From the NCBI GenBank assembly GCA_009783565.1, contig WRDF01000001.1:124001-188000 (forward strand): a DNA stretch of 64,000 bases, in the 5' to 3' direction. Both the position numbers and the translations under genes were made by a program. The stretch comes from Rikenellaceae bacterium (GTDB taxonomy: Bacteria > Bacteroidota > Bacteroidia > Bacteroidales > Rikenellaceae). Positions 8,110 to 16,625 of this stretch are shown here, piece by piece (position 1 is the stretch's first letter; each line of letters starts with the position of its first letter). The notes beneath the pieces are model-generated. The model did no database searches, had not been told where the DNA came from, and was given only the letters and a program-made list of their open reading frames with translations.

Positions 8110-9279
8110 CTATTCCGGCTCTCCCAAGCGAAAAAACAGCAATAGCGGATTGTCATCTTCGGAAATCTCCATATCAAGAATACGCTTTTGTAGTCGAAGC
8201 AACATTGCATTTTCGACATTCTCGCTCTCTGCAAATTCAAGCGCACGACCGGGCAAAACCGAAGTCACAAAGAAATCCTCATGTGTTGTAAAAACACTTC
8301 CCAATACATACAATAATTGAAAGGCAGGCTCATAATCCTCTCCTAATGAAGGAGCACCTAATAGCAATGTCCGTCCCGATGCTTTATGCCGGTAAGCCAT
8401 TCTGGGCAGGAATTTTACTTGAAAATTATAAGATTCCCAAACAGAATTCTCTCTGTATCTTAACAGCATCCCATGGTCATTATTAGAAAAAATGAGCGTC
8501 TGTTGATACACATTCGCAAACATATTGGTCGGCGCACTTCCCCGAAATGCGTCATAGTAATTAGCCGAAACCTGCCACCTGCCGAGATGAACCTGTCTGT
8601 GCGGCATTAGCGAATCGGGTGTAACCCTATATACACGTTGGTTGATAATATCGAGGAAGTTCAAATTATCGCCCTGATATGAAAAATTATTCCAGTCTAT
8701 AGCCTCGATTCCCCGAAAATCGAGCGAGGCATTTCGCAGAACATCGCCCTTCATATTTCTGAACGCAAAGCCTCCCGCACCGTCATGCTCGACAAAAATC
8801 GTGTCGTTCACTAATCCCACGGCATCTGCTTCGCTCTCGAAATAGTATTGGTATACGCCATAAGCATCATACACCAGCATTCGGTCCATCTGACCATCTA
8901 GCAACATAATATGCTCCGGTGTCACGAGAAAACCTCCGATACCGAGATATTCGGCCGGCCCACGCCCCGAACGTCCCACGCGAAAGAGAGGATTGCCGTC
9001 GAGATCATGAACAGTCAGCGTTTTGCTCTTCGAATCATCAAGTATGTATATTCTGTCCTCCGTAATGTGAATATTGGTGATATTCCCCATGAGAAAGTCC
9101 TCTCTGCTCCGTAATGGGATAACAAAAACGCTGTCTACCAAATCGACTAATTCTGCTGTCTGCCTGCCTACGTTTTTATGATCGATGAACACCTCCGTAA
9201 AAAGCGACAGCTCTTTGCTTTGCCTGTTGCAGGCAAAGCAAAGAGAGGCGCAAAGAGCAATGTAAAAGAATCGTATCAT
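8110..9279 (-). CDS. 6-bladed beta-propeller lipoprotein (cassette A, proximal)
   Basis: A 389-residue lipoprotein with signal peptide and lipobox LCFAC (Cys17). The propeller repeats include LDGNPLFRVGRSGRGPAEY, matching the GRxGxGPxEY signature of the other three propellers. The ATG at 9279 (MIRFFYIALC) is preferred over the in-frame start at 9312, which would overlap the upstream gene; from 9279 the gap to the upstream Cys-rich stop is 10 bases, suggesting translational coupling. Downstream the truncated Cys-rich gene begins 11 bases after the stop. Near the 3' end a run of six T in codons Leu-Phe-Phe-Arg opens the reading frame of the downstream gene on a -1 shift. Cell-surface location is inferred. 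Confidence 0.85.
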   Translation of the reverse strand: MIRFFYIALCASLCFACNRQSKELSLFTEVFIDHKNVGRQTAELVDLVDSVFVIPLRSREDFLMGNITNIHITEDRIYILDDSKSKTLTVHDLDGNPLFRVGRSGRGPAEYLGIGGFLVTPEHIMLLDGQMDRMLVYDAYGVYQYYFESEADAVGLVNDTIFVEHDGAGGFAFRNMKGDVLRNASLDFRGIEAIDWNNFSYQGDNLNFLDIINQRVYRVTPDSLMPHRQVHLGRWQVSANYYDAFRGSAPTNMFANVYQQTLIFSNNDHGMLLRYRENSVWESYNFQVKFLPRMAYRHKASGRTLLLGAPSLGEDYEPAFQLLYVLGSVFTTHEDFFVTSVLPGRALEFAESENVENAMLLRLQKRILDMEISEDDNPLLLFFRLGEPE

Positions 9280-9289
9280 TGCTATGGAT

Positions 9290-9841
9290 TTATTGGGGAG
9301 GGAACAGCACAATAGGAGGCATCGTCCTTAGATTTTCGTAGCATGTCTTATTCCTATCCCAAACACAATCATTATGATAGGTTACAAGAACTACATCGCT
9401 GGTTATAGTAAAACCCCCGCTTCCACCGGCTTCAATTATCTCGATCGTGACACCTCCGCTCCCCGATCTTGTAACCGTGTATTTGCCTACGTTTTTATAA
9501 TCTTCATATGTGCCGCCGTTACCATTGCCGGCGGGTCCGGGCACGCAAGGAGGACCTGACTCCAAACAATCAAACGTACAATTTGGGTCTCCCGGAAAAA
9601 CGCAATATTGCAGCTGCGGACAAAAAAGAAGACCCTCATAGCAACACTTTCTCACTTTAACCCCATTTTCGTATTCAAAATAGGCGCCGCAGTTCTCAGG
9701 GTCGGGAAAGTAAAGACCATCCATCTTCGCCTTCATGTAAATATTCCCCGCAAGCATTACGCAGAACAGACCCGTCAAAGCAAGATTAACCTTGTTCAAG
9801 GTCGTTTTCGGTGTCAGCTTTGAAATCAGTGTTTTTATCAC
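9290..9841 (-). CDS. Cys-rich membrane-anchored protein with variable tail (cassette A)
   Basis: A 183-residue protein of no family I recognise. It has a basic N-terminus (KTLISKLTPKTTLNK), one hydrophobic segment at about 18-36, then a constant Cys-rich block with Cys at 51, 66, 67, 74, 80, 88, 92 and 99 (FPDPENC, CC, QYCVFPGDPNCTFDC). The Gly/Thr-rich tail carries two more Cys. The start is GTG in the context CCAAAAAGTGATAAAAAC, shared base for base with the copy at 37585, which supports it. There is no clear signal-peptidase site, so it is either an N-anchored periplasmic protein or is processed otherwise. It is the first gene of the cluster behind a consensus promoter. Confidence 0.75.
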   Translation of the reverse strand: MIKTLISKLTPKTTLNKVNLALTGLFCVMLAGNIYMKAKMDGLYFPDPENCGAYFEYENGVKVRKCCYEGLLFCPQLQYCVFPGDPNCTFDCLESGPPCVPGPAGNGNGGTYEDYKNVGKYTVTRSGSGGVTIEIIEAGGSGGFTITSDVVLVTYHNDCVWDRNKTCYENLRTMPPIVLFPPQ

Positions 9842-9881
9842 TTTTTGGTTTCAAGTTAGTATTGTGTGTAGTGTTCAAAGG

Positions 9882-9914
9882 CAAATATAAGCAGAAAAAT
9901 TAACAAAAACAAAA
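9882..9914 (-). promoter_or_regulatory. Consensus promoter for propeller/Cys-rich locus A
   Basis: On the minus strand TTTTG (9910-9914), 20 bases, then TATATTTG (9882-9889) match the Bacteroidetes primary-sigma consensus. It reads into the GTG at 9841 with a short leader and is divergent from the guaB promoter. Confidence 0.7.
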
Positions 9915-9972
9915 TCACGAACTACGAAAATGTAATTTAGTTGTCGTTATAGCGACTTTCCCAAAATTTTCG

Positions 9973-9980
9973 TACATTTG
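9973..9980 (+). promoter_or_regulatory. guaB promoter -7 box TACATTTG
   Basis: TACATTTG lies 24 bases before the ATG at 10005. It overlaps the upstream in-frame TTG at 9978 and so decides for the start at 10005. Confidence 0.6.
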
Positions 9981-10004
9981 TGCGCAAATTTAAATCCTAC
10001 ACCC

Positions 10005-11477
10005 ATGTCTTTCGTATCAGATAAAGTACAGGGAGAGGGACTTACATTTGACGATGTACTTCTTCTACCCGCATTCTCCGAAGTCCTGCCACGCGAAGTC
10101 GATATCCGTTCAAAATTCTCGCGCAATATCATTCTCAACGCACCCATAGTCTCGGCGGCGATGGATACCGTCACCGAGGCCGAATTGGCAATAGCTATCG
10201 CGCGCGAGGGCGGTATCGGCGTAATACACAAGAACATGTCCATCGAGCGCCAGGCCGCGCAGGTGCGCCGCGTGAAACGCGATGAGAACGGCATGATTTA
10301 CGACCCGATAACGATCGGCAAGGACAACACGGTGTATGACGCGCTGCGGTTGATGAGCGAGAATAAAATCGGGGGAATTCCGGTGGTCGATGACGACCGA
10401 CGGTTGCTGGGCATTGTCACGAACCGTGACCTGCGTTTTCAGACCGACATGCGGCGTCCGATCGACGAGGTGATGACCAAAGAGAGGCTGATAACCACGT
10501 TCGACCCCGACCTGAAAACGGCTGCGGGAATTCTGCTCGAAAACAAGATAGAAAAGCTGCCGGTGGTCGATCAGGACGGGCGGCTGGTGGGCCTGCTGAC
10601 ATATCGCGACATCACGAAGGTGCGCGAGAATCCGAACTCGAACAAGGATGCGAAAGGACGGCTGCGCGTAGCGGCGGCGGTGGGCGTAACGCCCGATACG
10701 ATGGAACGTGTCCGCGCATTGGCGGCGGCGGATGTCGACGCGATAGTGATCGATACGGCGCATGGTCATCACACCAATATGGCACGCATGATAGGTCTGG
10801 TAAAGGCGGAATTCCCGCATTTGGACATCGTTGCGGGCAACGTGGCGACGGGCGAGGGAGCACGGTTTCTGGTCGAGGCGGGTGCGGATGCCGTGAAAGT
10901 GGGTATCGGGCCGGGTTCGATATGCACTACGCGTGTTATTGCGGGGATTGGCGCGCCGCAACTTTCGGCCATTTATGAGGCGGCGAAAGCTATCGCGGGC
11001 AGTGGCGTGCCGGTCATAGCCGACGGCGGAATCCGCTACACGGGCGATATTGTGAAGGCTATCGCGGCGGGGGCGGACTGCATCATGGCGGGGTCGCTGT
11101 TCGCCGGTGTGGAGGAATCGCCGGGCGAGACGATATTATACAACGGGCGGAAATTCAAGTCTTATCGCGGCATGGGGTCGATAGAAGCGATGCAGTCGGG
11201 GTCGAAAGACCGTTATTTCCAGGATATGGAAGACGACATCCGTAAGTTAGTGCCGGAGGGTATAGCAGCGCGTGTGCCTATCAAGGGCGCGCTGCGCGAG
11301 GTGGTCTTTCAGATGATCGGCGGCCTGCGTGCGGGGATGGGGTACTGTGGCGCGCCCGATGTCGCAGCCTTGCGTCGTGCGAAGTTCGTGCGCATAACCG
11401 CTTCGGGGATGCTCGAAAGCCATCCGCACGATGTGGCGATCACTCAGGAAGCACCTAATTACACGCGCTGCGAATAG
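10005..11477 (+). CDS. guaB: Inosine-5'-monophosphate dehydrogenase
   Basis: Oxidises IMP to XMP with NAD+, the committed step of GTP synthesis. The 490-residue protein begins [20 protein letters not shown] and has the (beta/alpha)8 barrel split by two CBS domains (about 95-215), the catalytic loop [11 protein letters not shown] with Cys at about 307, and the flap region after [13 protein letters not shown]. Length is standard. The ATG at 10005 is chosen because a -7 box overlaps the longer in-frame start at 9978. The stop TAG is directly followed by CACACGCGG. It is divergent from the Cys-rich/propeller locus. Confidence 0.98.
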   Translation: MSFVSDKVQGEGLTFDDVLLLPAFSEVLPREVDIRSKFSRNIILNAPIVSAAMDTVTEAELAIAIAREGGIGVIHKNMSIERQAAQVRRVKRDENGMIYDPITIGKDNTVYDALRLMSENKIGGIPVVDDDRRLLGIVTNRDLRFQTDMRRPIDEVMTKERLITTFDPDLKTAAGILLENKIEKLPVVDQDGRLVGLLTYRDITKVRENPNSNKDAKGRLRVAAAVGVTPDTMERVRALAAADVDAIVIDTAHGHHTNMARMIGLVKAEFPHLDIVAGNVATGEGARFLVEAGADAVKVGIGPGSICTTRVIAGIGAPQLSAIYEAAKAIAGSGVPVIADGGIRYTGDIVKAIAAGADCIMAGSLFAGVEESPGETILYNGRKFKSYRGMGSIEAMQSGSKDRYFQDMEDDIRKLVPEGIAARVPIKGALREVVFQMIGGLRAGMGYCGAPDVAALRRAKFVRITASGMLESHPHDVAITQEAPNYTRCE

Positions 11478-11539
11478 CACACGCGGTTTCCACCTTGCCT
11501 GATAACTGTCACAAGTCCGTAATGACCAAAGGATAATGC

Positions 11540-11749
11540 TTGAAGACTAAATTCGATATCGGCGATAAAGTACGCTGGAACTCCGAGGCCGGTATGGTGT
11601 CGGGGACAATAATCAAGATACATGCTTCGGACTTTGACTATAAAGGATATACGCATCATGCCTCTGCGAACGAACCGCAATACGAGATCAAAAGCGACAA
11701 GTCGGATCATATAGCGGCCCATAAAGGCTCGGCACTTATGAAAATATAG
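11540..11749 (+). CDS. DUF2945 (HVA1-type, Tudor-like) small protein
   Basis: A 69-residue protein, KFDIGDKVRWNSEAGMVSGTI followed by DYKGYTHHASANEPQYEIKS and HKGSALMKI, matching the DUF2945/hypervirulence-associated TUDOR family in full length. Its molecular role is unknown. The start is a TTG at 11540 with AAAGGA 7 bases upstream; no ATG or GTG fits. It lies 62 bases after guaB and may be read from the same transcript. A composite repeat follows. Confidence 0.8.
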   Translation: MKTKFDIGDKVRWNSEAGMVSGTIIKIHASDFDYKGYTHHASANEPQYEIKSDKSDHIAAHKGSALMKI

Positions 11750-11756
11750 ATATTTT

Positions 11757-11862
11757 GCGGGTCGAAAGCCGCAATGACAAAAAGATGTGCGGGTTTTCGC
11801 TTACAGCGAAAACCGCGCGTCACGCCGCCGCCCCACGCGGCGGGACACCCGTGTGCCGAGTT
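11757..11862. repeat. Composite GC-rich repeat (CGCCGCCGCCC type, copy 2)
   Basis: The order is a half GTCATTGCG unit (AAAGCCGCAATGACAAAAA), then a GGTTTTCGC/GCGAAAACC stem (11792-11814), then CACGCCGCCGCCCCACGCGGCGGG and CACCCGTGTGC. The parts and their order match 5283-5420. It sits between the convergent DUF2945 and YjbR genes. Confidence 0.75.
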
Positions 11863-11863
11863 C

Positions 11864-12238
11864 TTATAATCCGCCGTCGCGATCCAGATACTCCTGCCGC
11901 TTTGCGCGCGGGAGTTTTTTTATGACTTCGTCCACAGAGTGAGCTATGAGTTCGACTATAAGCGCATCGGGAACGTCGCTTTCGAGATAGACGGCGTTCC
12001 ATAAAAGCGTCGAGGGGAAATGCCCGAACGACACGCCCTCATACCGCTCGCGCAGCTCGATGCTGCGGTCGGGATCGCATTTCATCTCCACGCGCAGCCG
12101 CCCGCTGCGAGGTTCGAGGTCGATATAGGCGAACAATTTACTCATGACCTTGAATGCCAATATGGTGTCGTTGAACGGGAAACTTTCCTCAGCTCCCCGC
12201 ACTGCCAGACAATGTTCACGCAGTTCTTCGATGTTCAT
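11864..12238 (-). CDS. MmcQ/YjbR family protein
   Basis: A 124-residue protein with the family pattern: MNIEELREHCLAVRGAEESFPF at the N-terminus, LAFKVMSKLFAYIDL, the KCDPDRSIELRERY segment and a C-terminal helix with VDEVIKKLPRAKR. The family adopts a CyaY-like, DNA-binding-type fold, and its cellular role is not established. It is a single gene, convergent with DUF2945 and divergent from lysC. Confidence 0.88.
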   Translation of the reverse strand: MNIEELREHCLAVRGAEESFPFNDTILAFKVMSKLFAYIDLEPRSGRLRVEMKCDPDRSIELRERYEGVSFGHFPSTLLWNAVYLESDVPDALIVELIAHSVDEVIKKLPRAKRQEYLDRDGGL

Positions 12239-12349
12239 TATAAAGTTAAAGTTTTGTCTTTATATATCACGAAGATAATGAAAAATGAAAAAATATCTGT
12301 CGCCCAACAGTTTTTTATGTTAATCGATCACGAAAATAAACTTTTTCAC

Positions 12350-12357
12350 TACTTTTG
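12350..12357 (+). promoter_or_regulatory. lysC-lysA promoter -7 box TACTTTTG
   Basis: TACTTTTG matches TAnnTTTG and lies 54 bases before the lysC ATG. No clear -33 element is visible. Confidence 0.5.
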
Positions 12358-12411
12358 CGCGATATTTTACTGCGGTCATTGCCATAAATCACAAAAAGTT
12401 AAAAACCACAC

Positions 12412-13737
12412 ATGGTGACAGTCCTTAAATTTGGCGGCACATCGGTAGGTTCGGCGGCTAACATGCGGCGCGTAGCCGAGATAATAACCGCGCGTAAAGC
12501 CACTGTGACCGTACTTTCGGCAATGTCGGGCACGACGGATGCGCTGATGTCGATCTGTGCTGCGGCACGCCGGGGCGACCAACGCGAGCAGATAGCCGAA
12601 ACCGTTGCCGCTCTTCGTGCAAAATATACCGAGTGCATAAACGATCTGCTCCGCGACAGGCAGGCTGCCATGGAGTTGCTCCACGGCGCGCTCGACAAAA
12701 TCGGCGATGCGGCGGCGTGGTATCGCAGCGAGGTGTCGGAGAAGTTGCTGATCGCTCAGGGTGAGCTGCTCACGTCGGCCATTTTTACGATGCTGCTGCG
12801 CGAGGCGGGACATGACGCAGTGTTGCTCCATGCGCCGGATTTTATGGTGAAAACGGCCGATGGCCGGGTCGATATGCAGGCCATTCAAAAGAAACTGTCG
12901 GCAGCCGTAAATCCGGCCGGCAATACTTTGTATATAACACAGGGCTTCGTTTGCACCGATGCTGCGGGCAACATAGACAACCTCGGGCGCGGGGGCAGTG
13001 ATTACAGTGCAGCGCTTATCGGTGCGGCTCTCGGCGCGGGGTGCGTCGAAATATGGACGGACATAGACGGAATGCATAACAACGATCCGCGTTATGTCAG
13101 CAACACGTTTCCCATACGCCGCATGAGTTTCGACGAGGCGGCCGAACTGGCTTATTTCGGTGCTAAAATCCTCCACCCCGCCGCGATCCAGCCGTGTAAA
13201 GACCGGGGTATTCCGGTGCTGTTGAAAAATACGCTCGACCCGTCGGCGGAGGGTACAACGATATGCGACGTGAAAGAACCCGACGGTGCGACCTTCCATG
13301 CCGTGGCGGCAAAGGACGGCATCACTGTGGTTCGTATCTACTCCACGCGTATGCTGATGGCTTACGGTTTTTTGCGGCAGGTGTTCGAGGTTTTCGAACG
13401 CTACCGCACGCCGATAGATATGATAACCACGTCGGAGGTCGCCGTGTCGCTCACCATCGACGACGAATCGCACATCGCGCAGATAGTGGGAGAGTTGCAG
13501 GAGTTCGGCACGATCGAGGTGGAGCGCGAGAACACGATAGTGTGCGTGGTGGGGAATATGGAGCATTCGACGAGCGGTGTGGCGGCCGATATCCTTGCGA
13601 GCGTGGCGCAGATACCGATAAAGATGATTTCATACGGTGCGAGCCATCAAAGTATGGCGATGCTTATCGCGACGCAGCATAAACGCCCGTTCCTGCAAAA
13701 TCTTAACGACCATTTATTTCCGCTCGCTCATGCTTAG
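12412..13737 (+). CDS. lysC: Aspartate kinase
   Basis: Phosphorylates L-aspartate, the first step towards lysine/diaminopimelate, threonine and methionine. The 441-residue monofunctional enzyme starts VLKFGGTSVGSAANM, has the LVSAMSGTTD-like and FVCTDAAGNIDNLGRGGSDYSA substrate/ATP region, and two C-terminal ACT domains (from about 300) for feedback inhibition. It overlaps lysA by 8 bases (ATGCTTAG), so the two are translationally coupled. The pairing with lysA indicates a role in diaminopimelate and lysine supply. Which amino acid inhibits it cannot be read from the sequence. Confidence 0.96.
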   Translation: MVTVLKFGGTSVGSAANMRRVAEIITARKATVTVLSAMSGTTDALMSICAAARRGDQREQIAETVAALRAKYTECINDLLRDRQAAMELLHGALDKIGDAAAWYRSEVSEKLLIAQGELLTSAIFTMLLREAGHDAVLLHAPDFMVKTADGRVDMQAIQKKLSAAVNPAGNTLYITQGFVCTDAAGNIDNLGRGGSDYSAALIGAALGAGCVEIWTDIDGMHNNDPRYVSNTFPIRRMSFDEAAELAYFGAKILHPAAIQPCKDRGIPVLLKNTLDPSAEGTTICDVKEPDGATFHAVAAKDGITVVRIYSTRMLMAYGFLRQVFEVFERYRTPIDMITTSEVAVSLTIDDESHIAQIVGELQEFGTIEVERENTIVCVVGNMEHSTSGVAADILASVAQIPIKMISYGASHQSMAMLIATQHKRPFLQNLNDHLFPLAHA

Positions 13738-14911
13738 TTCGACGATAAAAGAGAGGCTGGACGGGCTGCGTACGCCGTTCTATCTCTATGATATGGGGTT
13801 GCTGGAACGCACTTTGGAGCAGGTCACCCGCCACTCGTCGCGCTATGGCTATGCGGTTCATTATGCCTTGAAAGCCAATTTTGAGCCGCGTATTTTCGAG
13901 TATGTACGACGCTTCGGGCTGGGCGTGGATTGCGTGAGCGGCAACGAGGTGCGCTATGCCATAGAGAGCGGATTCCCGCCTTCGGGAATAGTCTATGCGG
14001 GAGTGGGTAAGAGCGACGCGGAGATGGAGTACGGTCTGCGGCACGATATTTTTGCGTTCAACTGCGAATCGCGGCAGGAGGTCGGCGTGCTCAACGGGAT
14101 CGCCGCGCGCATGGGTAAGGTGGCCAACGTCGCGCTGCGCATCAACCCCGACGTAGACCCCGAAAGCCATCGCTATATCTCGACCGGTCAGGCCGACAGC
14201 AAATTCGGAATATCATACAGGGAAATCTCGGAACTCACGGCCGAGCTGGGTGAAATGCGTAACGTAAGGGTAAGCGGACTGCATTTCCACATCGGTTCAC
14301 AGATCAGGAACATGGCCGTTTTCGCCAAGCTGTGCCGCCGCGTTAATACGCTCTACGAGTGGTTCGCGGCCGCAGGTTTTAGCCTCGGACACATTAACGT
14401 GGGCGGCGGTCTGGGGGTGAATTACGAAGACCCCGAAACAGAACCCATACCCGATTTTGCGACCTATTTCGGCACGTTCCATAAGAACCTGCGCGTCGGC
14501 GATTGCCGTGTGCATTTCGAACTCGGACGCTCGATCGTCGGCCAGTGCGGCGAACTCGTCTCGCGGGTGCTGTTCACGAAGACTACCGCCGGCGGACGAA
14601 ATGTCGCCATTCTCGATACGAGTATGACCGATCTGGTGCGTCCGGCGCTCTATCAGGCGCGTCATTCGATAGAGAACCTTGACGGCGCAGGGCGTGCGGC
14701 TCGTGAGTATATCATTGCCGGAACGGCATGTGAGACTTCCGACATATTCCGCGACGAGGTGACTTTGCCCGAACTGCGGCGCGGCGACCTCGTGGCTATC
14801 AAAAGCACGGGAGCTTACGGTTCGGTGATGGCTTCGCGCTACAATATGCACGACATCGCCCCCGCCGTTTTCAGCGACACACTTGTTCGTGCGTCATTGC
14901 GAGGGCTGTAA
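13730..14911 (+). CDS. lysA: Diaminopimelate decarboxylase
   Basis: A PLP enzyme making lysine from meso-diaminopimelate. The 393-residue protein has the PLP lysine in YALKAN (Lys48), the HFHIGSQI strand, the glycine loop NVGGGLGVNY, the substrate/PLP Cys motif ACETSDIF and the GAYGSVMASRYN tail. The ATG at 13730 overlaps the lysC stop; a longer in-frame start inside lysC has no homology. The last codons (RASLRGL and the TAA stop) are written by a GTCATTGCGAG repeat beginning at 14892, so the repeat has replaced the native C-terminal end. Confidence 0.96.
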   Translation: MLSSTIKERLDGLRTPFYLYDMGLLERTLEQVTRHSSRYGYAVHYALKANFEPRIFEYVRRFGLGVDCVSGNEVRYAIESGFPPSGIVYAGVGKSDAEMEYGLRHDIFAFNCESRQEVGVLNGIAARMGKVANVALRINPDVDPESHRYISTGQADSKFGISYREISELTAELGEMRNVRVSGLHFHIGSQIRNMAVFAKLCRRVNTLYEWFAAAGFSLGHINVGGGLGVNYEDPETEPIPDFATYFGTFHKNLRVGDCRVHFELGRSIVGQCGELVSRVLFTKTTAGGRNVAILDTSMTDLVRPALYQARHSIENLDGAGRAAREYIIAGTACETSDIFRDEVTLPELRRGDLVAIKSTGAYGSVMASRYNMHDIAPAVFSDTLVRASLRGL

Positions 14912-14973
14912 AGCCCAAAGCAATCCATAAGAAAAATCACTGGATTGCTTCGCCTTTCAGGCTCGCAATGACG
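14892..14973. repeat. GTCATTGCGAG inverted repeat (copy 2), overlapping the lysA 3' end
   Basis: The left arm CGTCATTGCGAGGGCTGTAA... and right arm TGGATTGCTTCGCC...CGCAATGACG are imperfect complements; the outer ends pair and the centres differ, as if arms of two subtypes were combined. The left arm lies inside lysA and supplies its stop codon at 14909-14911. Confidence 0.9.
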
Positions 14974-14979
14974 ATCAGA

Positions 14980-15016
14980 GTGAGATTGCGGGTCAAGCCC
15001 GCAATCTCCAATGACA
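14980..15016. repeat. Partial GCGGGCTTGACCCGC-type repeat
   Basis: AGATTGCGGGTCAAGCCCGCAATCTCCAATGAC follows directly on the previous inverted repeat and matches one arm of the perfect repeat at 40075-40140. Confidence 0.8.
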
Positions 15017-15064
15017 AAAGCGATAAATTCTTCCGTTTCGGCATTCAGAATTAAAAATTTATCT

Positions 15065-15072
15065 TATCTTTG
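15065..15072 (+). promoter_or_regulatory. rpmE2 promoter -7 box TATCTTTG
   Basis: TATCTTTG lies 39 bases upstream of the L31 ATG and matches TAnnTTTG. Confidence 0.55.
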
Positions 15073-15110
15073 CACGCTGTAATTCATACACAAACAAAAA
15101 ACACACACGC

Positions 15111-15377
15111 ATGAAAAAGGGAATCCATCCTGAGAATTATCGTTTGGTCGCATTCAAGGATATGTCGAACGACCATGTGTTTTTGACAAGGTCCGCCGTA
15201 CAGACGAAAGAAACTATCGTAGTGGACGGCGAAACCTATCCCGTGTACAAAATGGAAATCTCCAATACGTCGCACCCGTTCTATACGGGCAAGATGAAAC
15301 TGGTAGACACCGCAGGACGCGTCGATAAGTTTATGAGCCGCTATCAAAAGCATTACGATAAAAAGACCGCCAAGTAA
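15111..15377 (+). CDS. rpmE2: 50S ribosomal protein L31, type B
   Basis: An 88-residue ribosomal protein beginning [20 protein letters not shown] with the family end [20 protein letters not shown]. It lacks the CxxC zinc ligands of type A L31, so it is the zinc-independent type B form, which can replace the zinc form under zinc limitation in other bacteria. It is monocistronic: its own promoter is at 15065 and a strong terminator starts 19 bases after the stop. Confidence 0.95.
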   Translation: MKKGIHPENYRLVAFKDMSNDHVFLTRSAVQTKETIVVDGETYPVYKMEISNTSHPFYTGKMKLVDTAGRVDKFMSRYQKHYDKKTAK

Positions 15378-15396
15378 CGTTGGCAGCATGACCGAA

Positions 15397-15442
15397 AGCA
15401 GAAGCGGGTTGCACTATATATGCAACCCGCTTCTGCTTTTTA
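15397..15442 (+). terminator. rpmE2 terminator
   Basis: A perfect 17-bp stem (15397-15413 with 15421-15437) around a 7-base loop is followed by TTTTT. It lies just after rpmE2 and before the convergent OmpA-like gene. Confidence 0.92.
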
Positions 15443-15471
15443 ATAATAACCTGATCAAACCATCAAATTTT

Positions 15472-16608
15472 CTATTTATTTTCGTATACCACCTTTATAT
15501 ACGCTGCGTTGCGAAGCTGAGGAAAGAGGTTGTGGAGCATCCACTGATATGCGCGGCCGCCGCCAAGACGCATCAGCTCGCTATGTCGGCCCGTATTGCG
15601 CCCCGAATCCCACGCCGGCGTGTTGTCTATAATGTCTATCACGCGCTCCCCGTCAGGCATTTCCGATTCGGCGACCAGCTGACGCAGTCCTGCCCAATCT
15701 ATACCGCCGTTGTAAATGTTGATACGGTGCGGCGAAATACCGGTGTTCGCGACAAGAAAATCGCGCATCGCCACGGCGCGTTCCCACGCTATACGGTCGT
15801 TCACGGCTGCCGATCCTTCCGGTGAGGCGAACCCCGCAAGCACTATGCGTACGATGCTGCTGTCGTCCGACTCCATGATCGCCCGCACGGCCGAGACCAT
15901 ATCGACCAGATTGCGGTTGTTGTCGGCAAAATAACGTTCGACCGTACGGCTGCCCTGTCGGAAATGCACCGTGAGCGATCCTCGCCGGTTAACGTCGATG
16001 AAACGTTCCACTTCGCCCTGCGCCGCCTGTGTCATGCCGCGACCCATGTCGAGCGGCATGTCGTAATCGAAACGCGTGGCTTCCATCTCGGCGTTCGAGA
16101 CGATGAACGGGAACTGCCGTGCAAGCGTTTCGGCGGTGGAGAGAGGCACTTCGACGATCGTGGTATCGATAGTGTCTTCACCGTATAATATGTTCTCGGC
16201 CAGCAGACCGATGCGCGTTTCGCGAATTTCGCCGCATGTCAGGGTATGTCCGCGCAGCACGAGCCGACCGCCGCGCATCCATTCTTCGTAGGATAGTGAG
16301 GCGGAATAGGCGAACGTCGTGGGCTGCTGCTGTGAGCGGGGAGTGCGTATACGGCGATCGAAGGTGAATTCGGGCAACTCGACGCTCTGGTTGCCGTTTT
16401 CCAGCGCGGGGCGCATCACGAGCATGTCGCCACGCCGCACCGTATTATGGTCGGCCGTTACGTAAAACGTCACGGTCAGCGTGCCGTCCGGCATTCGTAC
16501 GAGGCGTATGTCGCTCGCACTAAGCTCGTTGGCAGCCGCGTGCGTAGCCGCCGTACCGCCGATGAGCAGTGCAAAAATCAACAATCCGCCTGTTATTAAT
16601 CTTTTCAT
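15472..16608 (-). CDS. DUF3868 plus OmpA-like C-terminal domain protein (fimbria-associated)
   Basis: A 378-residue exported protein with a signal peptide (MKRLITGGLLIFALLIGGTAATHAA). The N-terminal half (about 35-190) is a beta-sandwich of the type found beside Bacteroidales fimbrial genes (DUF3868); the C-terminal half has an OmpA-type fold with IVLAGFASPEGS and RAVAMRDFL, where OmpA proteins bind peptidoglycan. The ATG at 16608 with AAGGAAT upstream is preferred over the GTG at 16626, which overlaps the upstream stop. It is last in the sigma-FecR-STN/DUF3575 operon. It probably anchors or spaces fimbrial machinery in the periplasm; this role is inferred from family context. Confidence 0.82.
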   Translation of the reverse strand: MKRLITGGLLIFALLIGGTAATHAAANELSASDIRLVRMPDGTLTVTFYVTADHNTVRRGDMLVMRPALENGNQSVELPEFTFDRRIRTPRSQQQPTTFAYSASLSYEEWMRGGRLVLRGHTLTCGEIRETRIGLLAENILYGEDTIDTTIVEVPLSTAETLARQFPFIVSNAEMEATRFDYDMPLDMGRGMTQAAQGEVERFIDVNRRGSLTVHFRQGSRTVERYFADNNRNLVDMVSAVRAIMESDDSSIVRIVLAGFASPEGSAAVNDRIAWERAVAMRDFLVANTGISPHRINIYNGGIDWAGLRQLVAESEMPDGERVIDIIDNTPAWDSGRNTGRHSELMRLGGGRAYQWMLHNLFPQLRNAAYIKVVYENK

Positions 16609-16625
16609 TATTAAATTCCTTGTCA

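Noticed and set aside
7649-9841. Cys-rich proteins as NVEALA-type peptides
   Set aside because: NVEALA peptides are shorter, and carry the NVEALA motif after a typical signal peptide. Here that motif is absent and the head has a different Cys spacing, so I did not assign the family, although the genomic company is similar.
15388-15825. 145-codon plus-strand frame after rpmE2
   Set aside because: It begins inside the rpmE2 terminator region and is antisense to the DUF3868/OmpA gene.
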